This document shows, piece after piece, positions 8,312 to 17,014 of a stretch of DNA of 64,000 nucleotides. The notes beneath the pieces were generated by a model, which was not told the DNA's origin, searched no databases, and saw only the letters and a program-made list of their open reading frames with translations. How positions within the stretch are numbered: the first letter of the stretch is position 1; each line of letters starts with the position of its first letter. The translations under genes and the position numbers were made by a program. The stretch covers positions 1 to 64,000 of the forward strand of contig DATDGX010000138.1 of assembly GCA_036521875.1 (NCBI GenBank), in the 5' to 3' direction. The DNA is from DATDGX01 sp036521875 (GTDB lineage: Bacteria > Desulfobacterota > Binatia > Binatales > Binataceae).

Positions 8312-9322
8312 TCAAGCCGTGTCGCCGACTGCATCGCGAAGTGCGCGGATATAATCGGCCGTCGCCCGTCGACTGATGGCCGCGTCGGGAACCATGTTAT
8401 CGAAGCCGTGAAAGGCGCCTGGGTAAACGTGGATCTCGGTGCGAACGCGTGCATGCATCAGCCGCGTCGCATAGGCAACGCCGTCGTCACGCAACAAATC
8501 GAGCCCGCCCACCATCAAATAGGCCGGGGGCAAACCCGCGAGGTCCCGCGCCAAAACAGGTGCGGCATAGGGCGAGGTGTTTGCCTCCGCATCGGCGCCC
8601 AAATAGTCGCGTCGATAAAACAACGCCATGCTGCGGTCGAGGACCATCCCCTTGGTCGCAATCACGTGGGTGGATGGCGCCTGCAGCCGACTGTCGAGAG
8701 CGGGATAAATGAGCAGTTGAAATGCGGCCGATGGTCCGCCGCGATCGCGCGCCATCAGCGCGACGCCAGCGGCAAGATTGCCGCCGGCGCTTGCGCCGGC
8801 AACCGCGACCCTCGCGGGATCGAGATGCCAAGCTGATGTGTTCCCGGCCATCCACTCCAACGCCCGGTAGCAATCGTTAAGACCGGCCGGAAAGGGATCT
8901 TCCGGTGCCAGGCGGTAGCCAACCGAAACCACGGCAACCCCAGCTTCTTCGGCGATGCGATCGCATCGGAAATCGTCCTCATCGATGCTGCCGGCCGACC
9001 ACCCGCCACCGTGAATCCACAGGACGCAGCCGCGGCGTTTGCTCCGCCGTTCTGCGCAGTACAGACGTGCGGGAATTTCTCCGGAAACGCCGCGATTCGG
9101 AATCGTGAAATCCTCGCGAGTTATGCCGTCGCGCGGTGGCTCCTTCTTCATTAAGGCCGCCTGGAGTTTTCGCGCCTCGCCGGCGTCAGTAGGCCAATGC
9201 TCGAAGAACGGCTGGAACGCCGGATAGGCGGCGCGGAGTTCCGGATCCATGTCCGCGAGGAACTCGTCGATCGTCATGGGCTCTTCGGTCTGCGGAACCG
9301 CCGGCGCATAGCTGTCCGTCAT
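8312..9322 (-). CDS. Alpha/beta hydrolase of the hormone-sensitive-lipase (esterase) family
   Basis: 336 residues. The HSL-family oxyanion motif HGGGW is at about 104-108. The nucleophile elbow GASAGG places Ser178, with Asp275 (GGLDLL) and His305 (AFHGF) as likely acid and base. The family hydrolyses short- to medium-chain carboxylic esters in the cytoplasm. The start is ATG 9322, preceded by AGGAG; the 50-codon upstream extension in the same frame is not needed by the family. It stands alone and is convergent with nothing nearby. Substrate unknown. Confidence 0.9.
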   Translation of the reverse strand: MTDSYAPAVPQTEEPMTIDEFLADMDPELRAAYPAFQPFFEHWPTDAGEARKLQAALMKKEPPRDGITREDFTIPNRGVSGEIPARLYCAERRSKRRGCVLWIHGGGWSAGSIDEDDFRCDRIAEEAGVAVVSVGYRLAPEDPFPAGLNDCYRALEWMAGNTSAWHLDPARVAVAGASAGGNLAAGVALMARDRGGPSAAFQLLIYPALDSRLQAPSTHVIATKGMVLDRSMALFYRRDYLGADAEANTSPYAAPVLARDLAGLPPAYLMVGGLDLLRDDGVAYATRLMHARVRTEIHVYPGAFHGFDNMVPDAAISRRATADYIRALRDAVGDTA

Positions 9323-9649
9323 TAGTGACTCCTGTTGCTTGGCGCTCTCAGGGTGGCGAGTGAATTCTCGCTGGTACACGGCCAGACCGAAAGGCCGACC
9401 GCATTCGCAAGACGGATTGTCACGATATTGAGAGCGGAATTGAAGAACCTCGGCTGCAACCAGCAGGTCCATCGCGCCGATGGAACGCCTCTTGACTCAA
9501 GCGCGGCCCTTATTTCCCTGTAAAACGGGCAGCTTCCGCCGGCTGAGGAGAGGTCACCGAAAGCGAGAAACTCTCTTAGAGCCTTGCCGTTGCGTTGCCG
9601 TTCTCGAGCCGTTTTCGATTGGCCGGGTCGAGTGATAGTCTCTGCAATC

Positions 9650-9946
9650 ATGGAGCTGCCAGTCATACTCAACGCCGGGTCTGACGGATACGTAATTGCG
9701 GAGTGTCCCGTGATTCCCGGCTGTATCAGCCAAGGCCGCACGCGAAGGGAGGCACTCCGCAACGTGCGGGAAGCGATCGAGTTGTGTCTAGAAAGCCGCG
9801 CAGACGAGGGATGGGAACTGGCATCGCACTACGACCTGGCACGCGTCAAAATCGCCGACGCGAGCAAAAGAGGAAGACTCGTAAGACCTCCCCGGCAAGT
9901 CCGGCGGGTCGCCCCGGGAAGGACGTTCCGGTCTCCCAAAACATAA
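9650..9946 (+). CDS. HicB-like antitoxin domain protein
   Basis: 98 residues. The N-terminal half is the HicB pseudo-RNase-H domain: a GYVIAECPVIPGCISQG strand-loop, then an RNVREAIELCLE helix. The C-terminal half is Arg-rich and lacks a recognisable ribbon-helix-helix or HTH, so it may not bind DNA itself. A HicA-type toxin is encoded 600 bases downstream on the same strand. An HTH gene between them could supply the repressor function. ATG 9650 starts directly at the domain. The usual role is to mask the HicA mRNA interferase. Confidence 0.8.
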   Translation: MELPVILNAGSDGYVIAECPVIPGCISQGRTRREALRNVREAIELCLESRADEGWELASHYDLARVKIADASKRGRLVRPPRQVRRVAPGRTFRSPKT

Positions 9947-9995
9947 CAGCCAAGCAAAAGCATTAAGCCACACAGAACCTAGAGCCAACTGCTCC

Positions 9996-10065
9996 GAGAC
10001 CCCAAGGTCTCCCCCAAAGACCCGGCCTCAACTTGCCGCCACCCAAGCAAGCGCTTAGGCTTGCT
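9996..10065 (+). other. Two hairpins between hicB and the HTH gene
   Basis: GAGACC (9996-10001) pairs with GGTCTC (10006-10011). AGCAAGC (10046-10052) pairs with GCTTGCT (10059-10065). No T-run follows either, so they are not clear terminators. They could be operator dyads or RNA structures controlling the toxin side of the locus. Confidence 0.4.
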
Positions 10066-10140
10066 CGTATGAAAAAGCGCGAAAAAGTACAGGCTGAGGC
10101 GAACTAACACAAGCTCGTTCGGAAGTGGGTGAAACTGAAT

Positions 10141-10551
10141 ATGCGGGCCGGTTGGGTCGGGTTTCCCTCTGCCGTCATTCAGTTTCAAGATCAGCTTCAA
10201 CTCAGCAGCGCTGAGTTGAACGTCTTACTTCAGATTGCGGACCATTGGTGGGACCCCGAGCGTCATCCATATCCTTCGAAAGGACTGATAGCAAAAAGGA
10301 TGCGAATGTATCCGCGTTCGATCCAGCGGATAATCGCTCGGCTGGAGTCGAGAAGGCTTGTTGAGAGGGCCGAGAGGAAACACCCTCACGGTGGAAACAA
10401 GTCAAACGAGTACCGCTTCGCCGGCTTGATTCGCGCTATGGAACCATTCGCCAAGGAAATCATCGAGAAATACGAAAGGCGAAGCCGTGAGAAGGCTCAG
10501 AGAAATCGTCGCAAGCCGGGCTTGCACTTGGTGCACGGGCGGAAGCAATGA
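10141..10551 (+). CDS. Winged-helix/HTH_36-type DNA-binding protein
   Basis: 136 residues. Residues about 15-90 form a helix-turn-helix domain of the HTH_36/replication-initiator-like type: LSSAELNVLLQIADHWW, then YPSKGLIAKRM and YPRSIQRIIARLESRRLV. A basic wing (RKHPHGGNKSNEYRF) follows, then a charged helical tail rich in Lys/Arg/Glu. Its stop overlaps the first codon of hicA by four bases (ATGA), so toxin translation is coupled to this gene. GTG 10129 is an alternative start. A repressor of the hic locus is the most economical role, but this is inference. Confidence 0.75.
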   Translation: MRAGWVGFPSAVIQFQDQLQLSSAELNVLLQIADHWWDPERHPYPSKGLIAKRMRMYPRSIQRIIARLESRRLVERAERKHPHGGNKSNEYRFAGLIRAMEPFAKEIIEKYERRSREKAQRNRRKPGLHLVHGRKQ

Positions 10552-10772
10552 TCCGATTGCCCGTCATTTCCGGCAGAGAATGCATCGCCGCTCTGCTGAA
10601 GATGGGCTATCGAGAGACGCGTCAAAAGGGTAGCCATGTGCGCTTGGCGTGCTCGAGTAGAAGGCCGGTAACCGTGCCCCTTCATTCAGAGCTCGATCGA
10701 GGAACGCTTCGGGCGATTCTCAGGGCCGTTGAAATGAGTCCGGCTGAATTCCTGGCTTTGCTGAGGAAATAG
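10548..10772 (+). CDS. hicA: HicA-type mRNA interferase toxin
   Basis: 74 residues, the normal HicA length. The dsRBD-like fold is seen as VISGRECIAALLKMGYRE, then RQKGSHVRL, which carries the catalytic His of the GSH motif. TVPLHSELDRGTLRAIL follows, with a closing SPAEFLALL helix. HicA cleaves mRNA and tmRNA independently of ribosomes when the antitoxin is lost. It overlaps the preceding HTH gene (ATGA) and is separated from the HicB-like gene, unlike the canonical hicAB order. G+C in this locus is visibly lower than in neighbours, consistent with transfer. Confidence 0.88.
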   Translation: MIRLPVISGRECIAALLKMGYRETRQKGSHVRLACSSRRPVTVPLHSELDRGTLRAILRAVEMSPAEFLALLRK

Positions 10773-11036
10773 TCCACGCCCGCGTCGCCGGACACCGAAG
10801 CCTAACACCCTAGCCGGCAATGGCGCTGCGCGCCGTCAACACTGAAGTGTTCAGCCAGCCGCGTCAAAAACCCCGCACTCTCGCAGCGATGAAAAAGCGG
10901 TCCGCAACCGTCATCGCCGCGCTGGACCAATTCATCGAATTTGTCGTACGCTCAAAAGTCGCAACTGGAACGAGCGCGCGGGGCTTTCACCCAACCCCGG
11001 ATTGCGCTAAACGACCGGTATGCGGGAGGTGAGCCC

Positions 11037-12146
11037 ATGAAATTTGGTCTTTTCTACGAGATTTCGGTGCCGCGGCCGTGGACCCCCGAAAGTGAAAAAA
11101 CTGTTTACGACCGCTGCCTCGAGCAGGTCGCGCTCGCCGATTCGCTTGGCTTCGACCAGGTGTGGGCCGTCGAGCATCACTTCCTCGAAGAATACTCGCA
11201 CTGCTCGGCGCCGGAACTGTTCCTGACCGCTTGTGCGATGCGCACCAAGAAGATGCGCGTCGGACACGGAATCGTGGTCTGCGTTCCGGAGTTCAATCAT
11301 CCAATCAAAATCGCCGAGCGCACCGCGGTGCTCGATATCCTTTCCGGCGGACGGCTCGAAGTCGGCACCGGACGCTCCGCCACCTGGACCGAGCTCGGCG
11401 GCTTCCGCGCCAATCCCGACGAAACCAAAAAGACCTGGGACGAATTCGTCCACTGCCTCCCGAAGATGTGGACCCAGGAGCGCTACTCCTATCAGGGGCG
11501 CTCGTGGTCGATGCCCTCGCGCTGCATTATCCCGAAGCCCTACCAGAAACCGCATCCACCGATGTGGGTCGCGGTGACCAGTCCGGGCACCGAGATCGAC
11601 GCGGCCGAGCGCGGCCTTGGCAGCCTGGGTCTGACCTTCGGCGGCTTCAAGGAACAGGACGAGAAGGTCAAGCGCTATCGCAACCTCATCCGCAACTGCG
11701 AGCCGGTCGGCTCGTTCGTAAACGACAAGGTCTCCACTGTGAACTTCCTCTTCTGCCACGAGGACGACGCGGAAGGAATCAAGGTCGGACGCCGGCTGAC
11801 GGGCACATTCAACTATCTCGCCGCGCAGCTACTCGCCGCGCGCGAGGCCTTTCCGACCAAGTCGTATCCGTCACTCGGGCTGCTGCCGCAGCTCCGCCAG
11901 GAAGCTTCGGGGCCCGGCGATGAGTCCGGCGCGCCGGAAGGAATCGCGATGGGCAATCCAGCGCGTATCGTCAAGGCGATGAAGCAATGGGAATCGGTCG
12001 GCGTCGACCGCGTCAACTTCCTGCTCAACGCGCTCGAAGTGATACCGCAGGAGCAGGTGTTGAACAGCCTGCGCCTGTTCGCGAAGGAAGTGATGCCGCA
12101 CTTCCAGTCGAGCGACGCGGCCGCCGCCGCCGCGGGAGGCCGCTGA
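11037..12146 (+). CDS. LLM-class flavin-dependent oxidoreductase
   Basis: 369 residues with the bacterial-luciferase TIM-barrel fold. The family start is MKFGLFYEISVPRPW, followed by WAVEHHF (FMN/substrate loop), a GTGRSAT turn and a WVAVTSPG segment. These enzymes use FMNH2 and O2 for monooxygenation of hydrophobic compounds or aldehydes. ATG 11037 is preceded by GGGAGGTGA; the 32-codon upstream extension is a shadow. Its stop overlaps the ATG of the ADC-like gene (TGATG), and a shared terminator lies after that gene. The two form an operon and probably act on one substrate. Confidence 0.92.
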   Translation: MKFGLFYEISVPRPWTPESEKTVYDRCLEQVALADSLGFDQVWAVEHHFLEEYSHCSAPELFLTACAMRTKKMRVGHGIVVCVPEFNHPIKIAERTAVLDILSGGRLEVGTGRSATWTELGGFRANPDETKKTWDEFVHCLPKMWTQERYSYQGRSWSMPSRCIIPKPYQKPHPPMWVAVTSPGTEIDAAERGLGSLGLTFGGFKEQDEKVKRYRNLIRNCEPVGSFVNDKVSTVNFLFCHEDDAEGIKVGRRLTGTFNYLAAQLLAAREAFPTKSYPSLGLLPQLRQEASGPGDESGAPEGIAMGNPARIVKAMKQWESVGVDRVNFLLNALEVIPQEQVLNSLRLFAKEVMPHFQSSDAAAAAAGGR

Positions 12147-12901
12147 TGCCGCCGCGCTACGGAACCCTCAACCTCGAGGCGTGGGCCAAAGACGTCTCGA
12201 CTATCGCGGGCTACAAGACCGAGCCGTGGGTGCTCAAGGGCGCGCAGATTCTTGAGCTCCATTTTGAGATCGCCGACGAGCCGGCGGATGCTCTCCTCCC
12301 CAAGACGATGCATCCGTCGATTCCGGAATACGCAATCTTCAACATCACCACCTATCCCGATAGTCCGGTCGGCAAATTTTCGGTCGGCGAAGTGCGTATC
12401 GCGGGCCGCACCGGCGTGCGTCCGCGCGGCTTCGTTCTGCGGAGCTTCTGCGACAACGAGACGGCGCGCCGCGAGCTCGCTGCGCGCTGGGGCTACCCGG
12501 TCGCGCCGGGCGAGGTGAAGCTGACCCTGCGGCACGATCGCGTGGTGGGCCAGGTCAATGCCGAGGGACGGCCGGCGCTCGAGATCGAGCTTCTCGATCG
12601 CGAGGTGATCTCCGGCGGCGACGTCCAGTTTATTGCGAGCATGCATCTGGCGCGCAATAAGGACGATCAGAAGCTGGTACTCGTCCAGGTCGATCCGGAA
12701 TACGTCTTCAGCAAGGCCGACCGCGGCCGGCCGCGCCTGATACTGCTCGACAACGAGGCGTTTCGCGCGGGACATCATCTGCAGCCCGCGAACCCTATTT
12801 CGGCGTGCTTCATGGTCGGCGATGTGACCCTGCCGAAGCTTCGTTACATCTGTAATCCCGAGCTTCCCGCGATGCAGGGGACGACCAAACTCGCCGCCTG
12901 A
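12146..12901 (+). CDS. Acetoacetate-decarboxylase-like protein lacking the usual catalytic lysine
   Basis: 251 residues of the ADC (DUF1349-like barrel) superfamily, recognised by YAIFNITTYPDSPVGKF and the later RELAARWGYP segment. In true acetoacetate decarboxylases that segment is followed by two lysines that form and tune the Schiff base. Here the residues after GYP are Val119-Ala120, so classic decarboxylation is unlikely. ADC-like relatives act as aldolase-dehydratases or binding proteins. Translation is coupled to the flavin monooxygenase (TGATG overlap, GGGAGG ribosome site at 12134-12139). An intrinsic terminator follows at 12939. Confidence 0.8.
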   Translation: MPPRYGTLNLEAWAKDVSTIAGYKTEPWVLKGAQILELHFEIADEPADALLPKTMHPSIPEYAIFNITTYPDSPVGKFSVGEVRIAGRTGVRPRGFVLRSFCDNETARRELAARWGYPVAPGEVKLTLRHDRVVGQVNAEGRPALEIELLDREVISGGDVQFIASMHLARNKDDQKLVLVQVDPEYVFSKADRGRPRLILLDNEAFRAGHHLQPANPISACFMVGDVTLPKLRYICNPELPAMQGTTKLAA

Positions 12902-12938
12902 TCCGCGACTGGCTATTGAGTATTTCGACTGACTATTC

Positions 12939-12977
12939 GACCGCGGCCCGCAACGTCGGCCGCGGTCGTTTTCTTTT
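12939..12977 (+). terminator. Rho-independent terminator of the LLM/ADC operon
   Basis: Ten-base arms GACCGCGGCC (12939-12948) and GGCCGCGGTC (12958-12967) around a 9-base loop, followed by GTTTTCTTTT. Confidence 0.93.
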
Positions 12978-13039
12978 CCGCGCGAATCAGAATCCGGCGA
13001 GAGCCGCACGATCTGATAATCCGATGATGCGATGACGCG

Positions 13040-13939
13040 ATGAGCGAACCGTGGCATTTTGAACGGCTCAAACTGAAGAGCGGACTGAACATGCGCGTCG
13101 CGCGTGCCGGCTCCGGCCCGCTGCTGGTGATGCTGCATGGCTTTCCTGAATGCTGGTACTCGTGGCGCCATCAGCTCCGCGCGCTCTCCGATTCGTTCGA
13201 CTGCGTCGCGCCCGAGATGCGCGGCTACGGCGAGACCGACGCGCCGGCCGGGGTCGCGAACTATACGCTCGACAAGCTGGTCGGCGACGTCGCCGAGCTG
13301 GTCGAGGCGCTGGGCCGCAAGCGCGCAGTGATCATCGGCCATGATTGGGGTGGCGGCGTAGCGTGGGCGACCGCGCTCCAGCGTCCCGAAATCGTCGAGC
13401 GCCTGGCGGTGATGAACTGCCCGCATCTGGCGCGCCTCGGGCAAGAGCTGCGCCGCAATCCACGGCAGATGCTGCGGAGCTGGTACATGCTCTTCTTCCA
13501 GATCCCGCGGCTACCCGAGGCGATGATCCGCGCGCGTAACTTCGCGGCCCTCGATCGCTCGATGCGGCGGAGCGCCGCGCATCCCGAGGCGTTCACCGAC
13601 GCCGACATGGAATACTTTCGCGACGCGTTCCGTAACCCCTATTCGATAACCGCCGCGATTAATTACTATCGCGCGAACTTCCGCTCCAGCCTGATGCGCC
13701 GGCCCGCCGCCGGCGGCGACTGGCTAATGCACAAGATCGGCGCGCCCACCATCCTCATCTGGGGCGAGCAGGATTTCGCGCTGGGCAAAGAGCTGACCTA
13801 CAACATGGAAGACCTCTTCACCGGTCCGTTCGAGATCAAGTACATCCCGGACTCCGGACATTGGGTGCAGCAGGAGAAGCCCGAGCTGGTGAACAGTTAC
13901 CTGCGTGAGTTTCTCGCCCCGCTCGAGCGCAAGGAGTAA
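13040..13939 (+). CDS. Soluble epoxide-hydrolase-type alpha/beta hydrolase
   Basis: 299 residues. HGFPECWYSWRHQ carries the HGxP oxyanion motif. GHDWGG holds the nucleophile Asp102. A WGEQD segment gives the acid and His274 (SGHWVQQEKP) the base. The cap region between about 140 and 225 contains Tyr residues (YYRANFR) of the kind that polarise an epoxide. This pattern is standard for epoxide hydrolases and some dehalogenases. It would open an epoxide to a diol in the cytoplasm, possibly downstream of monooxygenases such as the LLM enzyme just upstream. It starts 70 bases after the operon terminator, so it has its own promoter. Confidence 0.9.
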   Translation: MSEPWHFERLKLKSGLNMRVARAGSGPLLVMLHGFPECWYSWRHQLRALSDSFDCVAPEMRGYGETDAPAGVANYTLDKLVGDVAELVEALGRKRAVIIGHDWGGGVAWATALQRPEIVERLAVMNCPHLARLGQELRRNPRQMLRSWYMLFFQIPRLPEAMIRARNFAALDRSMRRSAAHPEAFTDADMEYFRDAFRNPYSITAAINYYRANFRSSLMRRPAAGGDWLMHKIGAPTILIWGEQDFALGKELTYNMEDLFTGPFEIKYIPDSGHWVQQEKPELVNSYLREFLAPLERKE

Positions 13940-14006
13940 ATCCCGCTCCTTCCACTTGCTCGACTACTTACTCAACCGAGGGCCTCTGCTATCGTTATTC
14001 GCCGTG

Positions 14007-14873
14007 ATGAAACTAATTGTCTTCCTCGCTTCCTCGCGCCGAACTTGCGTCAGCGTACTGGCGACCGTGGTGATTTCCTTGGCCTCAATGACGATCGCCG
14101 CGCGCGCGGTCCGCGCTGACGAGGTTCCCTCGCAAACGCAGCGCAACGTCGCCGGTATCGTGGCGCATCGTGGCGGCGGCCGCTCGGTGCTGGTCGGCAC
14201 TGCGTTCTTTGTCGCCGTTCCGAGCCAGGCGGTTCCTGGCCGAGCGTTTATTTACCTGGTGACCGCGCACCACAATCTGCTCGACCCGGCACGCCATCCG
14301 CTGACCGGTCTCTCGCTCACCGTCGAGGATGCGAAGACTGGCGCGATGCGCGAGGAGCCGCTGCCCGCGGAGAACCGATGGGTCCTCGACCCGCGCGATG
14401 AAAACGCAGACATCGCGGCGGTGCCGTTCAACCCGCGGGACGCGAACATCGCGCCGATCCCGCTTAGCTCGTTGCTCGGTGGCGAGGGCGACCCGCTGGC
14501 GCGTCCCGAGACCGGCGCGCAGGTTTACTATCTGACCGCCGCGACCGTCGGGACCACGAAGCCGCGGTTCGAGGCGCTCGCGCGCTTCGGCCACGTATCG
14601 GTGCCGGTGCCGGCGGAGACCGGCGTCCCGGGTGCCGCGGCGCAGAATCTCTGCTTCCTCGACGGCGGCGGAACGCCTGGCTTCTCGAGCGGAGCGCCGG
14701 TGTTTGTCAGCGCCGGTCTGCGCTTCCTGTTGTGGGGAATCCTGGAAGCGAACAGCGCCGCGTCGCGAGATCCGGTGTTCGCAGGACTGGCGGGAGTGCT
14801 GCCTGCGAACTGCGTCGCGGACACGGTGAATGCGATGGCGCAGGTTCAGGAGAAGGCGCTGCGCGCCAAGTGA
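14007..14873 (+). CDS. Exported trypsin-like serine peptidase, divergent
   Basis: 288 residues with a signal peptide (hydrophobic 14-36, cleavage likely after AVRA). The remainder shows the order of a chymotrypsin-fold protease. YLVTAHHN resembles TAAH with His89. NADIAAVPF carries Asp135. GFSSGAPVF resembles GDSGGP with Ser228. The spacing fits an S1 peptidase, although overall similarity is weak. It would act outside the cytoplasm. ATG 14007 is chosen because it begins the signal peptide; the in-frame extension overlaps the epoxide hydrolase. No partner protein is evident. Confidence 0.65.
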   Translation: MKLIVFLASSRRTCVSVLATVVISLASMTIAARAVRADEVPSQTQRNVAGIVAHRGGGRSVLVGTAFFVAVPSQAVPGRAFIYLVTAHHNLLDPARHPLTGLSLTVEDAKTGAMREEPLPAENRWVLDPRDENADIAAVPFNPRDANIAPIPLSSLLGGEGDPLARPETGAQVYYLTAATVGTTKPRFEALARFGHVSVPVPAETGVPGAAAQNLCFLDGGGTPGFSSGAPVFVSAGLRFLLWGILEANSAASRDPVFAGLAGVLPANCVADTVNAMAQVQEKALRAK

Positions 14874-14970
14874 CGCGTGCGCGCGAGATCGCTCGCGGCA
14901 TTCTCAAGCTTGCTTGATTTCGCGCTGTAAGGCAGATACCAAGGAGGGTTCCGGTCCTTCTCTTTTCTGC

Positions 14971-15046
14971 TCCCCGGTAGCTCAGTCGGTAGAGCGGACG
15001 GCTGTTAACCGTCATGTCGCTGGTTCGAATCCGGCCCGGGGAGCCA
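14971..15046 (+). tRNA. tRNA-Asn (anticodon GTT)
   Basis: A full cloverleaf of 76 bases. The acceptor arms are TCCCCGG and CCGGGGA with discriminator G and an encoded CCA. The anticodon stem GACGG/CCGTC encloses CTGTTAA, so the anticodon is GTT. The T loop is TTCGAAT with stem GCTGG/CCGGC. Confidence 0.97.
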
Positions 15047-15075
15047 TCCTGTCTATGTCGGAGGTTTCAGGATCG

Positions 15076-16215
15076 ATGAGTACCGCAATTACACCGTTCC
15101 GTATCGCCGCGAGCGACGCCGAACTCGACGACTTGAAACGCCGCTTGCGCACCACGCGATGGCCGGAGCGCGAGTGCGTCGATGATTGGTCACAGGGTTT
15201 GCCGCTCGCCTACGCACAGGAAGTATGTGCCTATTGGCTGGAGAAGTACGACTGGCGCCAACGCGAGTCGCGGCTCAACCGCTTTGCGCAGTTCAAGACC
15301 ATCATCGACGGACTCGCGGTACATTTTCTGCACGTTCGTTCGCCTCATCTCGACGCTTTGCCGCTGGTCATGACGCACGGCTGGCCGGGCTCGATCGTCG
15401 AATTTCAAAAAGTGATCGAACCGCTGACCAACCCGACCGCGCATGGTGGCGATGCCGCCGATGCGTTTCACGTCGTGTGCCCGTCGCTTCCCGGTTACGG
15501 CTTTTCCGACAAGCCCTCTCGCAACGGATGGAACACGCAACGCATCGCGCGCGCATGGTCGGAGCTGATGCCACGTCTTGGATACCCGCATTACGCGGCT
15601 CAAGGCGGCGATTGGGGTGCGATGGTCACGACCTGCATCGGCATTCAGGATCCGGCCAACTGTGTCGGCATCCACTTGAACATGCCGATCGTCTTTCCGG
15701 ATCCGGCGACCTCGAACGATCTGACTGAAAAAGAGAAGTCTGCGATCGCCGGGATGCAGTACTACAACGATTGGGACTCGGGATATTCCAAGCAGCAGAG
15801 CACGCGCCCGCAGACCTTGGGCTATGGCCTGAGTGACTCTCCCGCGGGCCAACTCGCGTGGATATTGGAAAAGTTCTGGGCGTGGACCGACTGCGATGGC
15901 CATCCGGAGAACGTGCTTACCCGCGACGAGTTGCTTGACAACGTGATGTTGTATTGGCTGCCAGGCACCGCCGCGTCGTCGGCACGCTTATACTGGGAAA
16001 GTTTTCGCTCGCTGCCGACCGATCCGGTTACGATTCCGGTCGGCTGCTCGATTTTTCCAAAGGAAATCTTCCGCAGCTCCAGGCGTTGGGCCGAGAAAAC
16101 TTTTGCCAGGCTCGTCTACTTCAACGAACTCGCGAAAGGCGGGCACTTCGCCGCGTTCGAACAGCCGGAAACTTTCGTGCGCGAGGTGCGCGCCTGCTTC
16201 AGAAGCCTGCGGTGA
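15076..16215 (+). CDS. Epoxide hydrolase with N-terminal EHN domain
   Basis: 379 residues. The N-terminal EHN domain contains the family signature DLKRRLRTTRWPE and an N-terminal-lid segment ending in DWRQRESRLNRF. The catalytic domain carries HGWPGSIVEF (oxyanion), GGDWGA (Asp nucleophile) and a C-terminal KGGHFAAFEQPE histidine. This is the microsomal/juvenile-hormone-hydrolase type that converts epoxides to diols. ATG 15076 has GGAGG at 15060-15064; ATG 15055 is also possible. It begins 30 bases after tRNA-Asn. It is the third hydrolase with an Asp nucleophile in 10 kb. Confidence 0.92.
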   Translation: MSTAITPFRIAASDAELDDLKRRLRTTRWPERECVDDWSQGLPLAYAQEVCAYWLEKYDWRQRESRLNRFAQFKTIIDGLAVHFLHVRSPHLDALPLVMTHGWPGSIVEFQKVIEPLTNPTAHGGDAADAFHVVCPSLPGYGFSDKPSRNGWNTQRIARAWSELMPRLGYPHYAAQGGDWGAMVTTCIGIQDPANCVGIHLNMPIVFPDPATSNDLTEKEKSAIAGMQYYNDWDSGYSKQQSTRPQTLGYGLSDSPAGQLAWILEKFWAWTDCDGHPENVLTRDELLDNVMLYWLPGTAASSARLYWESFRSLPTDPVTIPVGCSIFPKEIFRSSRRWAEKTFARLVYFNELAKGGHFAAFEQPETFVREVRACFRSLR

Positions 16216-16218
16216 AAC

Positions 16219-16785
16219 CTATGCGCGGCGGCGGGCCCGAAACCGGAACGCGTAGGGGTTTGTGTCGACGCTGACGTCGGTGAAGCCGGCGCTTTCCAAT
16301 CGCCCCGGGAGCGTCGCCGGGTCGACCAGTACCATCGTGTCAAACACGTGAAGGAGCCGGAGCGACTTGCTATAGACGCTGTCCATCCCGGCGAACACAC
16401 CAGCAGGGCGCAGAACCCGCGCGACCTCGGCGAACAAGCGGTCCTGCAGCGCCGCGGATTGCACGTGATGCAGCATCGTGAAGCTCACCGCGCTGTCGAA
16501 CGCCGCGGCGGGAAACGACATCGCGGTCGCGTCTCCGTGGAGCACGGTTACGTTCTTGCCCTTCATGCGCTGCGCCAGCGAATCGCTGAATCCCTGGTCG
16601 ATTTCGACGCAGGTAAGATGTGCCACACGGCCGCACAAAAGATCGGTCGTCAAGCCCGGACCTGGCCCAACTTCGAGTACCTCCGAACCCAGCTCGACGT
16701 CCTCTAGCGTCCACGGCAGCGCGCGTGTTTCCAGCGTGGCTTTCCATCGATCGGAGCTGCACAGCCAGCGGTGAAGCAGGTTCAT
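16219..16785 (-). CDS. Class I SAM-dependent methyltransferase (methyltransferase type 11)
   Basis: 188 residues. Motif I is VLEVGPGPG (about residues 37-45), motif II ends in VEID, and a FDSAVSFTMLHHV segment marks motif IV, followed by EVARVLRPAGVF. This is the UbiE/COQ5-like small-molecule type with no extra domain. ATG 16785 is preceded by GAGGGG; the longer in-frame start is unnecessary. It is convergent with the EHN epoxide hydrolase, with 3 bases between stops. Substrate unknown. Confidence 0.9.
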   Translation of the reverse strand: MNLLHRWLCSSDRWKATLETRALPWTLEDVELGSEVLEVGPGPGLTTDLLCGRVAHLTCVEIDQGFSDSLAQRMKGKNVTVLHGDATAMSFPAAAFDSAVSFTMLHHVQSAALQDRLFAEVARVLRPAGVFAGMDSVYSKSLRLLHVFDTMVLVDPATLPGRLESAGFTDVSVDTNPYAFRFRARRRA

Positions 16786-17014
16786 ACTTGATCCCCTCGG
16801 TTCGTGACCTGAACGGGATTTTACTTCCGGAGTGAAGAGCCGTCTTGCGCTATTGCGTCGTGCGATAACGAAAATGCGCCACACTCCGGATCTGGCGCGA
16901 AGCTCTGAAACTGTCGAAGATGAAACGGAAGCGGAGCGCGCGGCGATGCTTTCCGCTCCGGCGGCGGTGGGAGCGATTGGGCCGGCGGGTGCCGGCGGAG
17001 TCCGCCGGCGCCGG

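Noticed and set aside
10820..11032. 70-codon frame and AACACT-GA-AGTGTT dyad (10838-10851) before the flavin monooxygenase
   Set aside because: The frame overlaps the start region of the next gene and lacks a ribosome site. The dyad is short and could be chance.
14941..14970. Terminator AAGGA...TCCTT with T-rich tail just before tRNA-Asn
   Set aside because: Only a 5-base stem and an interrupted T-run; too weak to call.
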